This document shows, one piece after another, positions 9,463 through 18,851 of a DNA stretch of 64,000 bases. Where the stretch lies: positions 4,951-68,950 of the forward strand of contig JAYFOQ010000005.1 in assembly GCA_034932485.1 (NCBI GenBank). Direction: 5' to 3'. The notes beneath the pieces are model-generated. The model saw only the letters and a list, made by a program, of their open reading frames with translations. It did not search any database and was not told where the DNA came from. Origin of the DNA: Gordonibacter sp034932485 (GTDB taxonomy: Bacteria > Actinomycetota > Coriobacteriia > Coriobacteriales > Eggerthellaceae). A program made the translations under genes and the position numbers. Within the stretch, counting starts at the first letter, position 1. Each line of letters opens with the position of its first letter.

Positions 9463-9633
9463 AGATGTCGAATATCCCCCCTCTTTCTCTCGTAAGGGGG
9501 AGAGACTGACAGCAGAAATCCTCCCATAAAACCAACCGAAGGGGACGCAGACTCAACGACCCCTCAATACAATCCAATCAACGCCAAGACGACTGGCGAA
9601 AAATGCCCAAGAGAAGAAAACACGGAGGGGATC

Positions 9634-11271
9634 ATGACCACACAAATTTCACGTCGCAACTTTCTTACCGGCGCAGCTGTTGCAGGAGCTGCCGCTGCAC
9701 TAGGAGGAATGGCCGGTTGCTCACCCCAGGGATCATCAACAAAAAAAGAAAATGCTTCGTCAGCCAACAACAAAGCAAGCACCCGCTGGTCGTGGGAAAC
9801 CAAGCCGGAGCCTATCGCCGAGTCCGAGATCAAAGAAACTATCGATACCGATATTTGCGTCGTCGGCTTCGGTTCTTCAGGTACCACCTGCGCCATGGCA
9901 GCCGCCCAGTCCGGTGCAAAGGTTGTCGTTTTACAGAAGCTCGATCAGGTCATCACGAACGGATGGTGTGTGGCCTCATACAACTCCAAACACTTCCTCG
10001 ATGCAGGGAAAACCTATAACCTGCCTGCAATCTACAACGACTTCGCCAACCTCTCAAACGGTCGTGACAATCCGAAAGTTGTGTGGCAGTTCCTCAACCA
10101 TTCTGGCGAGGTTATCGATTACATCATTCGCCAGACACCCGAGCTTACTCCCGTTCTGCTCGACAGTGGACACACTATGGGCTGGTACATTAACAACGAT
10201 ATGTCCACACGCTATGATCAATTCAAGAAGCTGCTAAATGCAGTTGCCGACAAAGCTATCGCCGCTGGCGCAGAAATCCGCTACAACACCCCCGCCGTAC
10301 AGCTAGTGCAAGATGATTCCGGCAAAGTCACTGGCGTCATCGGCAAGAGCAAGAACGGTTACGTAAAGGTTAACGCTTCCAAGGGAGTTATACTCTGCAC
10401 GGGCGACACCTCTGACGACAAAGAAATGCTCGAGGCATACTGCCCCATCATGCAGGGCGTGCAGAGCATGCACGGCGCGGCCTGCAACACGGGCGATGGC
10501 CAGAAGATGGGTATGTGGGCCGGTGCGGCAATGGATCCCGGCCCCCACACTATGATGATGCATTTCGATCCTACCTGGATGCCTGAAGGCAACTCCCCTT
10601 ATTCCGGCATCCCCTGGTTGCGCGTCAATCTCAAAGGAGAGCGTTTCGGCAACGAAAATCTGGGATACCAAAGCCATGTAACCCAAGTACGTTTTCAGCC
10701 CGAGATGACAGCATTTCAGATCATTGATAAGAATTGGGATCAGCATGCTCCCAAGGGCGATTATCCGCACCCAAACAGCCACAGCCGTTCCACGGCCGAT
10801 CCGGCCAACGACTGGAAATCCGCAATCGATCGCGGTGCTATCATCGAAGCAAGCACACTCGAAGAATTAGCTGAAAAGACTGGTATCGACAAGAAGAACT
10901 TCCTTAACACCGTTAAACGCTACAACGAACTAGTAGACAAGGGTGTTGATGAAGACTTTGGAGTTAATAGTACATTCATTAGCTACAACGGTATCAAGGA
11001 AGCGCCGTTCTATGCCATCAAACGAATGCCGGGGGTTTTGTCCACTTGTGGAGGCCTCACCATCAACGAGAAGTTGGAAGTACTCAACAACGACGGCAAT
11101 CCCATCGGTGGCCTATACGCAGCTGGCAATGCTTCGGGCTCCTATTATGGCGACGACTATCCGCTGTTTATCACAGGTGGTTCGCACGGCCGCGCCTGGA
11201 CTTTCGGGGTTCTTTCAGCACGCTCTGCGCTGGGTAAGCTCGATGATCCTATTGATGTACTAGGCGCATAA
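9634..11271 (+). CDS. FAD-dependent fumarate/urocanate reductase-type flavoprotein, Tat lipoprotein
   Basis: 545 residues. It begins with ATG after GGAGGGGATC. The signal peptide has a twin-arginine motif (SRRNFLTG) and a lipobox (MAGC), so export is by Tat followed by lipid anchoring. An FAD motif (VVGFGSSGT) lies at about residue 74. The C-terminal FAD segment reads GGLYAAGNASG, then TGGSHGRAWTFG. Homologous families include fumarate, urocanate and drug- or steroid-acting reductases of gut Coriobacteriia; the substrate cannot be named. No FMN-bind or heme domain is fused, so electrons must come from a partner encoded elsewhere. The divergent LuxR gene is the likely regulator. Confidence 0.92.
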   Translation: MTTQISRRNFLTGAAVAGAAAALGGMAGCSPQGSSTKKENASSANNKASTRWSWETKPEPIAESEIKETIDTDICVVGFGSSGTTCAMAAAQSGAKVVVLQKLDQVITNGWCVASYNSKHFLDAGKTYNLPAIYNDFANLSNGRDNPKVVWQFLNHSGEVIDYIIRQTPELTPVLLDSGHTMGWYINNDMSTRYDQFKKLLNAVADKAIAAGAEIRYNTPAVQLVQDDSGKVTGVIGKSKNGYVKVNASKGVILCTGDTSDDKEMLEAYCPIMQGVQSMHGAACNTGDGQKMGMWAGAAMDPGPHTMMMHFDPTWMPEGNSPYSGIPWLRVNLKGERFGNENLGYQSHVTQVRFQPEMTAFQIIDKNWDQHAPKGDYPHPNSHSRSTADPANDWKSAIDRGAIIEASTLEELAEKTGIDKKNFLNTVKRYNELVDKGVDEDFGVNSTFISYNGIKEAPFYAIKRMPGVLSTCGGLTINEKLEVLNNDGNPIGGLYAAGNASGSYYGDDYPLFITGGSHGRAWTFGVLSARSALGKLDDPIDVLGA

Positions 11272-11293
11272 TAGCAACAAATAACCCATCCTT

Positions 11294-11334
11294 TTGCCCG
11301 CTTGTCGCATCCCTCCCGAGCGACAAGCGGGCAA
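11294..11334. other. 15-bp perfect inverted repeat downstream of reductase gene
   Basis: TTGCCCGCTTGTCGC and its exact complement are separated by 11 bases, right after the reductase stop. No T tract follows on either strand, so it is not a standard terminator. It may protect the mRNA 3' end, or block antisense transcription together with the next hairpin. Confidence 0.6.
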
Positions 11335-11346
11335 CAACCTCCCCAA

Positions 11347-11380
11347 GCGGGCCGCAGTCTTTCTTGCGGCCCGCACTTTT
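11347..11380 (+). terminator. Terminator of the 9634-11271 reductase gene
   Basis: A 10-bp GC-rich stem (GCGGGCCGCA / TGCGGCCCGC) with an 8-base loop, followed by ACTTTT. From 11381 to 11723 the sequence is AT-rich and holds no gene I can support. It contains a 9-bp inverted repeat (TGAATCGCA at about 11582, TGCGATTCA at about 11633) of unknown meaning. Confidence 0.75.
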
Positions 11381-11723
11381 CGAGCGTCACACATGACGAA
11401 CTAAAGAATAGTGAAAATCAAGTGTGAATTATTTTCGGCTACCAATTTGCAAAAGATTTTCGGATCGTGTCTTGGCATTGAGCCCGGGCCAATTGTTCAC
11501 GCAGTAAACAAGCGCGAAATAATCAGACAATACCAATGTTGATACGCCAGCACCTTATCTGCTCAAGGCAATCTTTTTTAATGAATCGCACCTCAAAACT
11601 TTAATTTTCATTTCGGTACCTAAGTTTCGGGATGCGATTCACCTATTGAATACGATCCTTTTGTTGCGAGACAATATACCCAGAAACAATCTCATTCGTC
11701 ACTCATCAAGCAAACAAAACGTT

Positions 11724-12524
11724 TTATTCGTCCAGAGCCTCAGCGATTTCGTCGGTAATATCCATAACGTGATAGACGTTCTGTAAATCCTCAAGTTCCT
11801 CAAGGTTGTCGATCAGGCGCATGACTTTCTTCGCATCCGACACGCTCACCGCCGTCGGCGTGGTGGGAATCATGGTAAGCTCGGCACCCTTCGTAGCTAC
11901 GCCCGCTTCCTCAAGCGCCTTCTTCACCGCCATAAGATCGGTCGGACCCGTATAGATAATCCACTCATCCTCGGCGTCTTCGTAATCATCACCGCCAGCC
12001 TCGGCCACCGCAAGCATGAATTCTTCCTCGTCAGCCGCAGCACCGTTCGGCTTCACCGGCTGCTTCTTGTCTCCAGTCTCTATTTCTTTTGGAACCATAA
12101 TTTGGCCCTTACGCTCAAACTGAAACGCTACCGAACCGGAGGTACCCAAGCTACCACCCGCATGCGAAAATGCGCTACGTACATCAGCGGCGGTACGGTT
12201 GCGGTTGTCGGTCAGCGCTTCGCAGTACACAGCGATGCCAGCCGGGCCGTACCCCTCATAGACCACCGTCTCGTAGTTCGCTGCGTCTTTACCTGAACCA
12301 AACGCTTTGTCGATAGCCGTCTTGATCTTATCTTTTGGCAGGGAGTAGCCTTTGGCTTTCTCGATAGCAGCTGCAAGCGATGCGTTGTTTTCGGGGTTCG
12401 GGTCGCCGCCCTCTTTCGCAGCTACCGTGATGATGCGCGACAGCTTGGAGAACAAGGCCGAGCGCTTCGCGTCCTGCGCCGCCTTGCGATGCTTTGTTGT
12501 AGCCCACTTTGAGTGCCCAGACAT
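11724..12524 (-). CDS. yebC: YebC/PmpR family regulator or ribosome-associated factor
   Basis: 266 residues. It begins MSGHSKWATTKHRKAAQDAK, the family signature, with ATG at 12524 preceded by GGAAGGGATC. Family members are described as DNA-binding regulators and, more recently, as factors that help ribosomes through proline stretches. It is some 20 residues longer than usual because of an acidic insertion around residues 145-175 (EIETGDKKQPVKPNGAA). It is transcribed toward ruvCAB but separated from it by unrelated genes. Confidence 0.95.
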   Translation of the reverse strand: MSGHSKWATTKHRKAAQDAKRSALFSKLSRIITVAAKEGGDPNPENNASLAAAIEKAKGYSLPKDKIKTAIDKAFGSGKDAANYETVVYEGYGPAGIAVYCEALTDNRNRTAADVRSAFSHAGGSLGTSGSVAFQFERKGQIMVPKEIETGDKKQPVKPNGAAADEEEFMLAVAEAGGDDYEDAEDEWIIYTGPTDLMAVKKALEEAGVATKGAELTMIPTTPTAVSVSDAKKVMRLIDNLEELEDLQNVYHVMDITDEIAEALDE

Positions 12525-12758
12525 ATACCGATCCCTTCCATACAGCAATACCAACGAATTATTCTAGCATATTCGTCAAATATCCCGGTTTCATTCTCTT
12601 AGTTTTCAAAAGAACTCAGATGTCACGCAGTCGACAGAACAGCGACAGTACCGTTCATTAAATACCACATTAAGACGCCCGCCCTACAATAGGTCAGAAG
12701 AGGAGAACCGTAAAACGTGGCGGATCCCCATCCACCTGTCAACAGAAGGAGTATTTCC

Positions 12759-13223
12759 ATGAAGGGAAACCAGAAACTCATCGACACATTAAACTCACTG
12801 CTCGCCGGAGAACTGACCGCAATCAACCAGTACATGGTTCATGCGGAAATGTGCGAAGATTGGGGTTATGGCAAGCTGCACGAAAGGATCGAAAAGCGCG
12901 CTATCACCGAGATGAAGCATGCCGAGCACCTTATTGGCAGAATTCTGTTCCTTGAGGGGACCCCTATCGTCTCGCACCTGGAAGACATCCATATCGGCGC
13001 CACCGTTCCCCAGCAAGTCGACAATGATCACGCTGCGGAAATCAGCACCGTTAAGCAGTATAACGAAGCCATCGTACTTGCTGGAGAAGTGCTTGATTAC
13101 GCCACACGCGACATGCTTATGGAAATACTTCAGGATGAAGACCATCATGTTGATGATATTGAAGATATGCAAGATCAAATTGACCAGATGTCACTACAAA
13201 TCTTCCTTTCCACGCAGAACTAA
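12759..13223 (+). CDS. bfr: Bacterioferritin
   Basis: 154 residues. The start at 12759 follows AGAAGGAGTATTTCC; an in-frame ATG at 12717 has no binding site. Ferroxidase-centre ligands are all present (Glu18, Glu51, His54 and a later Glu/His pair in DEDHHVDD), and so is the heme-ligating Met52. The product should form a 24-subunit shell storing ferric iron and detoxifying peroxide. It is divergent from yebC and followed by its own terminator. Confidence 0.95.
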   Translation: MKGNQKLIDTLNSLLAGELTAINQYMVHAEMCEDWGYGKLHERIEKRAITEMKHAEHLIGRILFLEGTPIVSHLEDIHIGATVPQQVDNDHAAEISTVKQYNEAIVLAGEVLDYATRDMLMEILQDEDHHVDDIEDMQDQIDQMSLQIFLSTQN

Positions 13224-13305
13224 ACAAGGCTCAAGCACAGCAGTACGCCAACGCTCGATAAAACTTCTCAATCCCCCTTACCTACCGAGAAGTTTAAGCA
13301 ATTCC

Positions 13306-13347
13306 AGAAAGGCTACCTTAATTTTGAGGTAGCCTTTCTTTATTTTT
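13306..13347 (+). terminator. Rho-independent terminator after bfr
   Basis: A perfect 13-bp stem (AGAAAGGCTACCT / AGGTAGCCTTTCT; 13306-13318 with 13327-13339), an 8-base loop and a T-rich tail (TTATTTTTG). Confidence 0.95.
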
Positions 13348-14038
13348 GATGCAGTCTTTCTTCACAATGCAGTCTTTCTTCATCTTGATGCGACCCCTTC
13401 GCTTTCACTTGATTCACGTCGATCAAGTTGACTGCCCTTGGCACAAAGTTATCTGCATTTCATAGCCGCTTTCGGCGTCTGCGTAAGGTTCAGGGAAAGA
13501 TCGTGGCATGTTTTCGCCAAAATGTTGCAAGGAGACTTGACGCTCTTCGAGAATAAATCTAAAGAGCGTTACGTTTCACCTAATCAGAACCATATCTGTA
13601 GGCTGTCTGCTGATCTGGGATTTGAAAGAGGTATAGGAAGGGAACGTATGGCGACTGATTTCGCAACAAATCGTCGCAAACATGCCATTTGAACATGAAA
13701 TCGTTGTCGAGGCGCTCTTGGTATTGGTTCGCATTTTTTGTCGCCTGAAAACATCACCCAATATTACAACCCGAGAGCTCCCTTCCCCAACACTATTCAA
13801 AAGCGTCGCCCTCCCTCGACTACGAAAGAACATCACGCTCAAACGCCGCTCGCACATCACTAAAAGATATCGCCTGCCTCTCCTTGCAAAATCTGTACCT
13901 AATTCTTACCACTCCATAACCCACCCTTTTCCCATTGTTTACGCGCGACAAATACGATAGGTTGCGCCCTCCTGTTCTTCGCCAAACGAAGGCGCGAAAG
14001 ACAAACCGACCGAATCCAGGGACAATCGAAAGGACACT
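13348..14038. other. Intergenic region without a supported gene
   Basis: These 690 bases hold only short ORFs without ribosome binding sites or family features. A 17-18 base direct repeat (ATGCAGTCTTTCTTCA twice, about 13350-13384) follows the bfr terminator. An imperfect dyad lies near 13648-13675. The promoter of the metallophosphoesterase gene must lie toward the right end, but I cannot define its boxes. Confidence 0.5.
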
Positions 14039-16882
14039 ATGGAATCCCTCGAAACTGTATATAACCATGGAAAGTTTGGCGTCTCGCGCCGATCATTCCT
14101 CAAAATGGCAGCCGTTGCCGGAATAAGCGCGGCTGGGGGCATGCTCGTCTTTCCGAACCAGCAGGCAAACGCCACCTTCACACAGCCGACAGACCCACAG
14201 TGGCCTGCTCTCAACGGCAACAAAGTGCGTTTCACCGTGCATAGCGACACGCATTTTACCTGCTGTGATGTAGAGAAGAAACTGCCCTTCGCCTTTGAGA
14301 ACATCTACCATGCCGTGCCCGATTGCGCTGCGCATGTTTTCGTTGGCGACTCGGTGAACACTGGCACGTCAACTGAATTCGACGCACTCGTAGCAAGCGC
14401 AAACGTGGCCATCAAGAAACCGGCGTTGTTCGTTATGGGAAACCACGAATTCGGTGTGGGCGGCAGCCCCCTTGAGGGCAACGCCGTGACAAACTTCAAA
14501 AACTTCTTGTCACGCCTAACCACCCCTGATGCTTACCAGAAGCCAAGCGGTACATTCGAGGGGAAGCTGAACATACATACTGAAATAGGTGGTTATCACG
14601 TGATAGCTGCCAGCTGTGGTCGCGGCTACTGGTATGGCGACACTACGCACGACGACGACGGAATAACCCCCATCACCATTCTCGACTGGATGAAGCGCGA
14701 GATCGCCGCTGCGGCAGCAGCCGACCCCAGCGGCACCAAACCGATCTTCTTCATGACGCACCATCCCTTCCCTGACACGGTTTGGTACTCTCCCACCTCA
14801 TTTAACGCGGGATGGATTGGCGACTACGGTGCTGCAGACGATCGCAATTCCAAGAAGTTCTACAACGAACTGAAGGCGAACTACCCTCAGCTTATTCACT
14901 TCTCGGGGCATACCCACATTCCCGAAGAAGACCCCCGCTCCATCTTTCAAGACACCGACGGTTTCACTCTGGTACAAACAGCTACGTTCGGCGACAACTT
15001 TTGGATGCGCGGTGGCAAGGATACCGACGGTTACGACAAAAACGGCTCTACCGGAGGCCACCCCTCCAACGGATACGATGCGAGCCAATGCCTCCTCGTA
15101 GAAGTGGATACCGCAAATAATCATGAAGTCACTATCCGTCGCATGGACTTCCGGCAGGGAGACTATCGGGGAGTTCCCTGGACATTTAAAGTATCCGACA
15201 AATCCACCTGGAACTATACGCATACTGGCATGGAAGCACGCAGCCTACCTCCCGTCTTAGAAGAAGGCGCAACAGTGCGCATACCCACCGACTCCATCAC
15301 GCAGACCGGGGCATCGTTTACTATCGCAGCCAGCAATATCAAACCCAACACATCAGGCCTCGCCGACGATGTAGTAATGAGTTACCGCATTGTCGTATTA
15401 GACGCTCACGGAGGCGAGGTCTATCACGCCTGCTTTATGTCCGATTACTATAACGCCCCTGTTAACCAGCCCGCCGAATTCACCCGTCCCCTATTCGGCG
15501 CGTCACTTGCGCCCGAAAGCGCCTATAGCCTGAAAGCGTATGCCCGTAACCCCTGGGAAAAAGAAACGTTTATCGGCGAAGTTATCTTCACCACTGCAGG
15601 CAGAGAAATCATCCCTGCAACGCCCCTGCTGTCGATTGACTTCTCGCAAGGTTCTGCAGCCGATTTGTCCGAGACACCTCATGCCGCAACCTCATTCGGC
15701 AACCCAGTGTTTGAAACCGTCGAAGATTTCGGTTGCCAGGTGGCTGTCTTCGACGGAACGTCGGCCGCCTTCGGGTACGATTTCGCACTCGAAGATTTCG
15801 CCAAGTTAGCAACCTCCACCACTGCCGAACTGCTTATGCAGTTCACCGCTAAACCAAGCTCAGGCTATACCGACATCTTTTCCTGCGGGCAAGGCGGCGG
15901 ACAATGGCTGGAATACTATCCATCGGGCAAGTTACATTATTACTTTACCGATGGCTCAACCAGCGTATCCACACCTGTTGAGCCGGGAGTGTGGACACAT
16001 ATTACAGCCACCTATGACGGAACTGCCATCAAGCTGTACAAAGACGGAGTGCTAGCCGGAGAAACAGCCGCAACGGGAACCATCGCCGCACCGACCGCTT
16101 CGACACTGCGCTGGTACATCGGCGCCGACTGCAACAGCAAGGGAGAACCCGAAGCGTTCAGCCCCGCGAAGGTCGCATTCGCAAAACTAGCACACGGCAC
16201 CGTAGCAACCGCCGAAGACGTAGCTGCGAACTACCTAACCTGCGCGCCATCAGCCATCGAGCTGCCGGGAGTAGGCGCATTTGGAACGCCCACCGTCGAT
16301 GCGGTATGCGTTATCCCCACAGCAACGGCCACAACCTTGAATGGAACCACCCTCAATGCGGTACCGAGCGTCATCGACCCAGAAGGGAACCCCGTCGGCC
16401 TTTATCTTACATCAGTACCCCAGGGTGCCGTCACTCTTGCTGCCGCAGCAGCCAACGGGGCCACACTCTACTCCTTCATTCCCACCCTTGAGGGAAGCTA
16501 TACCGTAACTTACCGCGCTGGTTACTCGCAAGCGTTCCTGGCGGTGCCTGTTGTGGCTGCCGCCATTAAACCCGACCCCGACCCAACACCCAATCCTAAG
16601 CCCGAGCCTGACCCAACACCCGAACCGAACCCTACGCCCTCACCCAACCCTTTACCCGGAGGCAATGCTGGCAGTGGCACCGGCGGCTCCAACCAGGGAG
16701 GCAACTCCAACGGGGGAAGCGAAACCGTCTCCTTTTATTCCAGTAACTCGAAGCTTGTTAAAACTGGCGACAACACTGATGCCACCGGTGTGCTGGTCGG
16801 GCTAATGGCTACCGCCGGAGCTGCTGCATGCGTAGCGCGAGGCTTTCTGAAAGGTGAGTTCTCCGAAAAGGACACCCACTAA
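14039..16882 (+). CDS. Tat-exported metallophosphoesterase with LamG-like domain and sortase-like C-terminal anchor
   Basis: 947 residues. The ATG follows GAAAGGACACT. The N-terminus has a twin-arginine signal (SRRSFLKMAAVAG) with cleavage likely near NANA. A calcineurin-like phosphoesterase domain spans about residues 58-400 with the metal motifs SDTH, GDSVN, GNHEF, THHP and GHTHIPEED. A fibronectin-like stretch follows, then a LamG/concanavalin-like domain at about 595-740 (EPGVWTHITATYDG), then a Pro-Asp-Thr-rich wall spacer (about 845-875). The end is LVKTGDNT, a hydrophobic segment and ARGFLKGE. That resembles an LPXTG sorting signal with an altered first part. Substrate unknown; an extracellular phosphatase, nucleotidase or phosphodiesterase role is likely. 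Confidence 0.9.
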   Translation: MESLETVYNHGKFGVSRRSFLKMAAVAGISAAGGMLVFPNQQANATFTQPTDPQWPALNGNKVRFTVHSDTHFTCCDVEKKLPFAFENIYHAVPDCAAHVFVGDSVNTGTSTEFDALVASANVAIKKPALFVMGNHEFGVGGSPLEGNAVTNFKNFLSRLTTPDAYQKPSGTFEGKLNIHTEIGGYHVIAASCGRGYWYGDTTHDDDGITPITILDWMKREIAAAAAADPSGTKPIFFMTHHPFPDTVWYSPTSFNAGWIGDYGAADDRNSKKFYNELKANYPQLIHFSGHTHIPEEDPRSIFQDTDGFTLVQTATFGDNFWMRGGKDTDGYDKNGSTGGHPSNGYDASQCLLVEVDTANNHEVTIRRMDFRQGDYRGVPWTFKVSDKSTWNYTHTGMEARSLPPVLEEGATVRIPTDSITQTGASFTIAASNIKPNTSGLADDVVMSYRIVVLDAHGGEVYHACFMSDYYNAPVNQPAEFTRPLFGASLAPESAYSLKAYARNPWEKETFIGEVIFTTAGREIIPATPLLSIDFSQGSAADLSETPHAATSFGNPVFETVEDFGCQVAVFDGTSAAFGYDFALEDFAKLATSTTAELLMQFTAKPSSGYTDIFSCGQGGGQWLEYYPSGKLHYYFTDGSTSVSTPVEPGVWTHITATYDGTAIKLYKDGVLAGETAATGTIAAPTASTLRWYIGADCNSKGEPEAFSPAKVAFAKLAHGTVATAEDVAANYLTCAPSAIELPGVGAFGTPTVDAVCVIPTATATTLNGTTLNAVPSVIDPEGNPVGLYLTSVPQGAVTLAAAAANGATLYSFIPTLEGSYTVTYRAGYSQAFLAVPVVAAAIKPDPDPTPNPKPEPDPTPEPNPTPSPNPLPGGNAGSGTGGSNQGGNSNGGSETVSFYSSNSKLVKTGDNTDATGVLVGLMATAGAAACVARGFLKGEFSEKDTH

Positions 16883-16899
16883 GTATCATGAGAGCAAGA

Positions 16900-16949
16900 A
16901 GCCCCTTCGACATTTTCATGAACTTGTCGAAGGGGCTTTCGGATTTCTT
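16900..16949 (+). terminator. Terminator of the metallophosphoesterase gene
   Basis: A 13-bp perfect stem (AGCCCCTTCGACA / TGTCGAAGGGGCT; 16900-16912 with 16925-16937) followed by TTCGGATTTC. It may serve both this gene and moaC, which converges on it from the right. Confidence 0.85.
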
Positions 16950-16992
16950 AATTCAGCATCGAGCGTCCCCGATAACGGCAAACCCGCAAGGC

Positions 16993-17490
16993 TTAACGTT
17001 CCCAAAGACCGGATTTGCCACCTTCCTTCTTCAACAGGCGCACATCTTGTATCTCCATGCCACGATCGACCGCCTTACACATGTCATATACGGTAAGACA
17101 AGCTACGCTGGCAGCAGTAAGAGCCTCCATCTCGATGCCCGTCTTTCCGGTAACACCGCACGTACACAGCACGTGAATACCGACCAGGCTGTCGGCACGC
17201 TCGCCTGCTACTACGGGCACGCACTCCACCTTCGCCTTCGTAATGTTTAGCGGATGACACATGGGAATAAGGTTACTGGTTTGCTTTGCTGCCATGACCC
17301 CAGCCACACGCGCACAGGCGAGTACATCACCTTTGGCGGCCTTCCCCTCCACAATTAACGCAAGCGTATCCGGGTTCATCGAGATAAAACCCTCAGCTAC
17401 GGCGATGCGCTCGGTATCGGCCTTTTGCGACACATCCACCATACGTACGTCGCCCTGCTCGTCAATATGGGTAAGTTGTTGGTCGGTCAT
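16993..17490 (-). CDS. moaC: Cyclic pyranopterin monophosphate synthase MoaC
   Basis: 165 residues. It begins MTDQQLTHIDEQGDVRMVDV, with AAGGAGCAACGC before the ATG at 17490. The family signatures are present: KGDVLACARVAGVMAAK, then IPMCHPLNIT, then GVTGKTGIEMEALTA with the active-site region near the Asp/Lys of YDMCKAVDRGM. It converts the MoaA product to cyclic pyranopterin monophosphate, the first stable precursor of molybdenum cofactor. It lies 115 bases downstream of moaA on the same strand. Confidence 0.96.
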   Translation of the reverse strand: MTDQQLTHIDEQGDVRMVDVSQKADTERIAVAEGFISMNPDTLALIVEGKAAKGDVLACARVAGVMAAKQTSNLIPMCHPLNITKAKVECVPVVAGERADSLVGIHVLCTCGVTGKTGIEMEALTAASVACLTVYDMCKAVDRGMEIQDVRLLKKEGGKSGLWER

Positions 17491-17605
17491 GCGTTGCTCC
17501 TTGGTTATTTTTAAGTGCACTAATTGGCATAGTGAGTCGCTGCGAAGAGCTGAAGGCCTTTACAGCGTCGGCAGATTCCGGCAGTCGTAAGGCTAACACA
17601 ACATA

Positions 17606-18658
17606 TCAGCCACCTATTTGAGACATGCCTCGCTCGGTTCCTACTTTGTCGTGGTGTTCATCGGGCTTAGCGCCCAGTGCTTCAGCAAACACCGCGCGTG
17701 CCGCCTCATCAAGTGGGGCTTCATCGAGAGGAGCCGCTTCTCCCATAGCCGCCATTCCTTCAGTATCGGCACGCAACGCAGCACGTAGATCGTACTCGTC
17801 GTCCGAGAACAGGCAGGGGCGCAGCTTACCGTCTGCCGTCAGACGCAGGCGATTACATTCACTACAGAAATGGCGCGACAACGGAGAGATAAACCCAACC
17901 GTACCCTGCGCACCTGGAAATTCAAAGTAACGCGCCGGACCCCAGCCAAGAGGACTATCTTCACCAGCGGCCACCAATTCGTCCATACCTGCTGCCCGCG
18001 CACGCTCGTTAATAATACCCAGCAGTTCCTCGCTGGGAACAACATCCCGCTCTCCCCATCCGCAGCCGTCCACGCCCGAACTCTCACCCACCGGCATGTA
18101 CTCAATGAAGCGCACATGCAGCGGCCGGTCGATGGATAGTTTTGCAAACGCTAAGTAGTCTTGGTTCAAACTGCGCACCGCAACAGCATTAATTTTCACC
18201 GGGTTGAAGCCCGCTTCAAGCGCAGCCTCGATGCCAGCAAGCGTCTGATCGAGCGAACCACACCGAGTAATCTGACGAAACTGATTCTCGTCAAGCGTAT
18301 CAAGCGAAATATTCACCCGCGAAAGCCCAGCAGCCTTCAATGCACTCGCCATCTGCGGCAACAGCACCCCGTTGGTGGTCATCGATACGTTTTCGATACC
18401 CGGCACGTCTGCAATAGAGCGCACCAATTCGACAACACCCTTGCGCACCAGCGGCTCACCGCCAGTAAGGCGAATACTGCGAATGCCCATGTCAGCCGCC
18501 ACGCGAACCGCTTGTTCAATCTCCTCAATACGCAAGATTTCATCGTGAGCGAGCTGGTTCACCCCTTCTTCGGGCATGCAATAAATACAGCGGAAGTTAC
18601 AGCGATCTGTTAACGATATTCTCAAGTAGTCGATCACTCGACCATGACTGTCTTTCAT
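17606..18658 (-). CDS. moaA: GTP 3',8-cyclase MoaA (radical SAM)
   Basis: 350 residues from the ATG at 18658, which follows AAAGGAGAAGGGAAGG; the reading frame is open to 18811 but without a good start there. The N-terminal radical-SAM cluster motif is CNFRCIYC and the SAM motif GGEP is present. The second [4Fe-4S] cluster ligands are in FCSECNRLRL and the later LRPCL. The usual terminal GG is present (SQIGG), needed for activity in known MoaA. It makes 3',8-cyclo-GTP from GTP. With moaC and modABC in this window it supports use of molybdoenzymes. Confidence 0.97.
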   Translation of the reverse strand: MKDSHGRVIDYLRISLTDRCNFRCIYCMPEEGVNQLAHDEILRIEEIEQAVRVAADMGIRSIRLTGGEPLVRKGVVELVRSIADVPGIENVSMTTNGVLLPQMASALKAAGLSRVNISLDTLDENQFRQITRCGSLDQTLAGIEAALEAGFNPVKINAVAVRSLNQDYLAFAKLSIDRPLHVRFIEYMPVGESSGVDGCGWGERDVVPSEELLGIINERARAAGMDELVAAGEDSPLGWGPARYFEFPGAQGTVGFISPLSRHFCSECNRLRLTADGKLRPCLFSDDEYDLRAALRADTEGMAAMGEAAPLDEAPLDEAARAVFAEALGAKPDEHHDKVGTERGMSQIGG

Positions 18659-18851
18659 GAGGGGCCTTCCCTTCTCCTTTGAGGATATTATAGGGCATGG
18701 TCTTATACTTGCGAAGGGCAATTCTGACCTACGGTAAAATCGGGGATTCATCTGCCCAAGGTTCACTTTTTCAAAGCAGATACTCTCAATAATACGACTC
18801 ATAGCCCTCATGCTTCCTCTATCCAGACATGCGAGGCGCCGTCACCTCTCT

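Noticed and set aside
11294..11334. Perfect 15-bp hairpin taken as a terminator
   Set aside because: No T tract follows on either strand. The next hairpin (11347-11374) has one and is the better terminator.
13438..13692. Plus-strand frame of 84 codons between bfr and the phosphoesterase
   Set aside because: No Shine-Dalgarno sequence, no hydrophobic or domain pattern, and mixed codon use.
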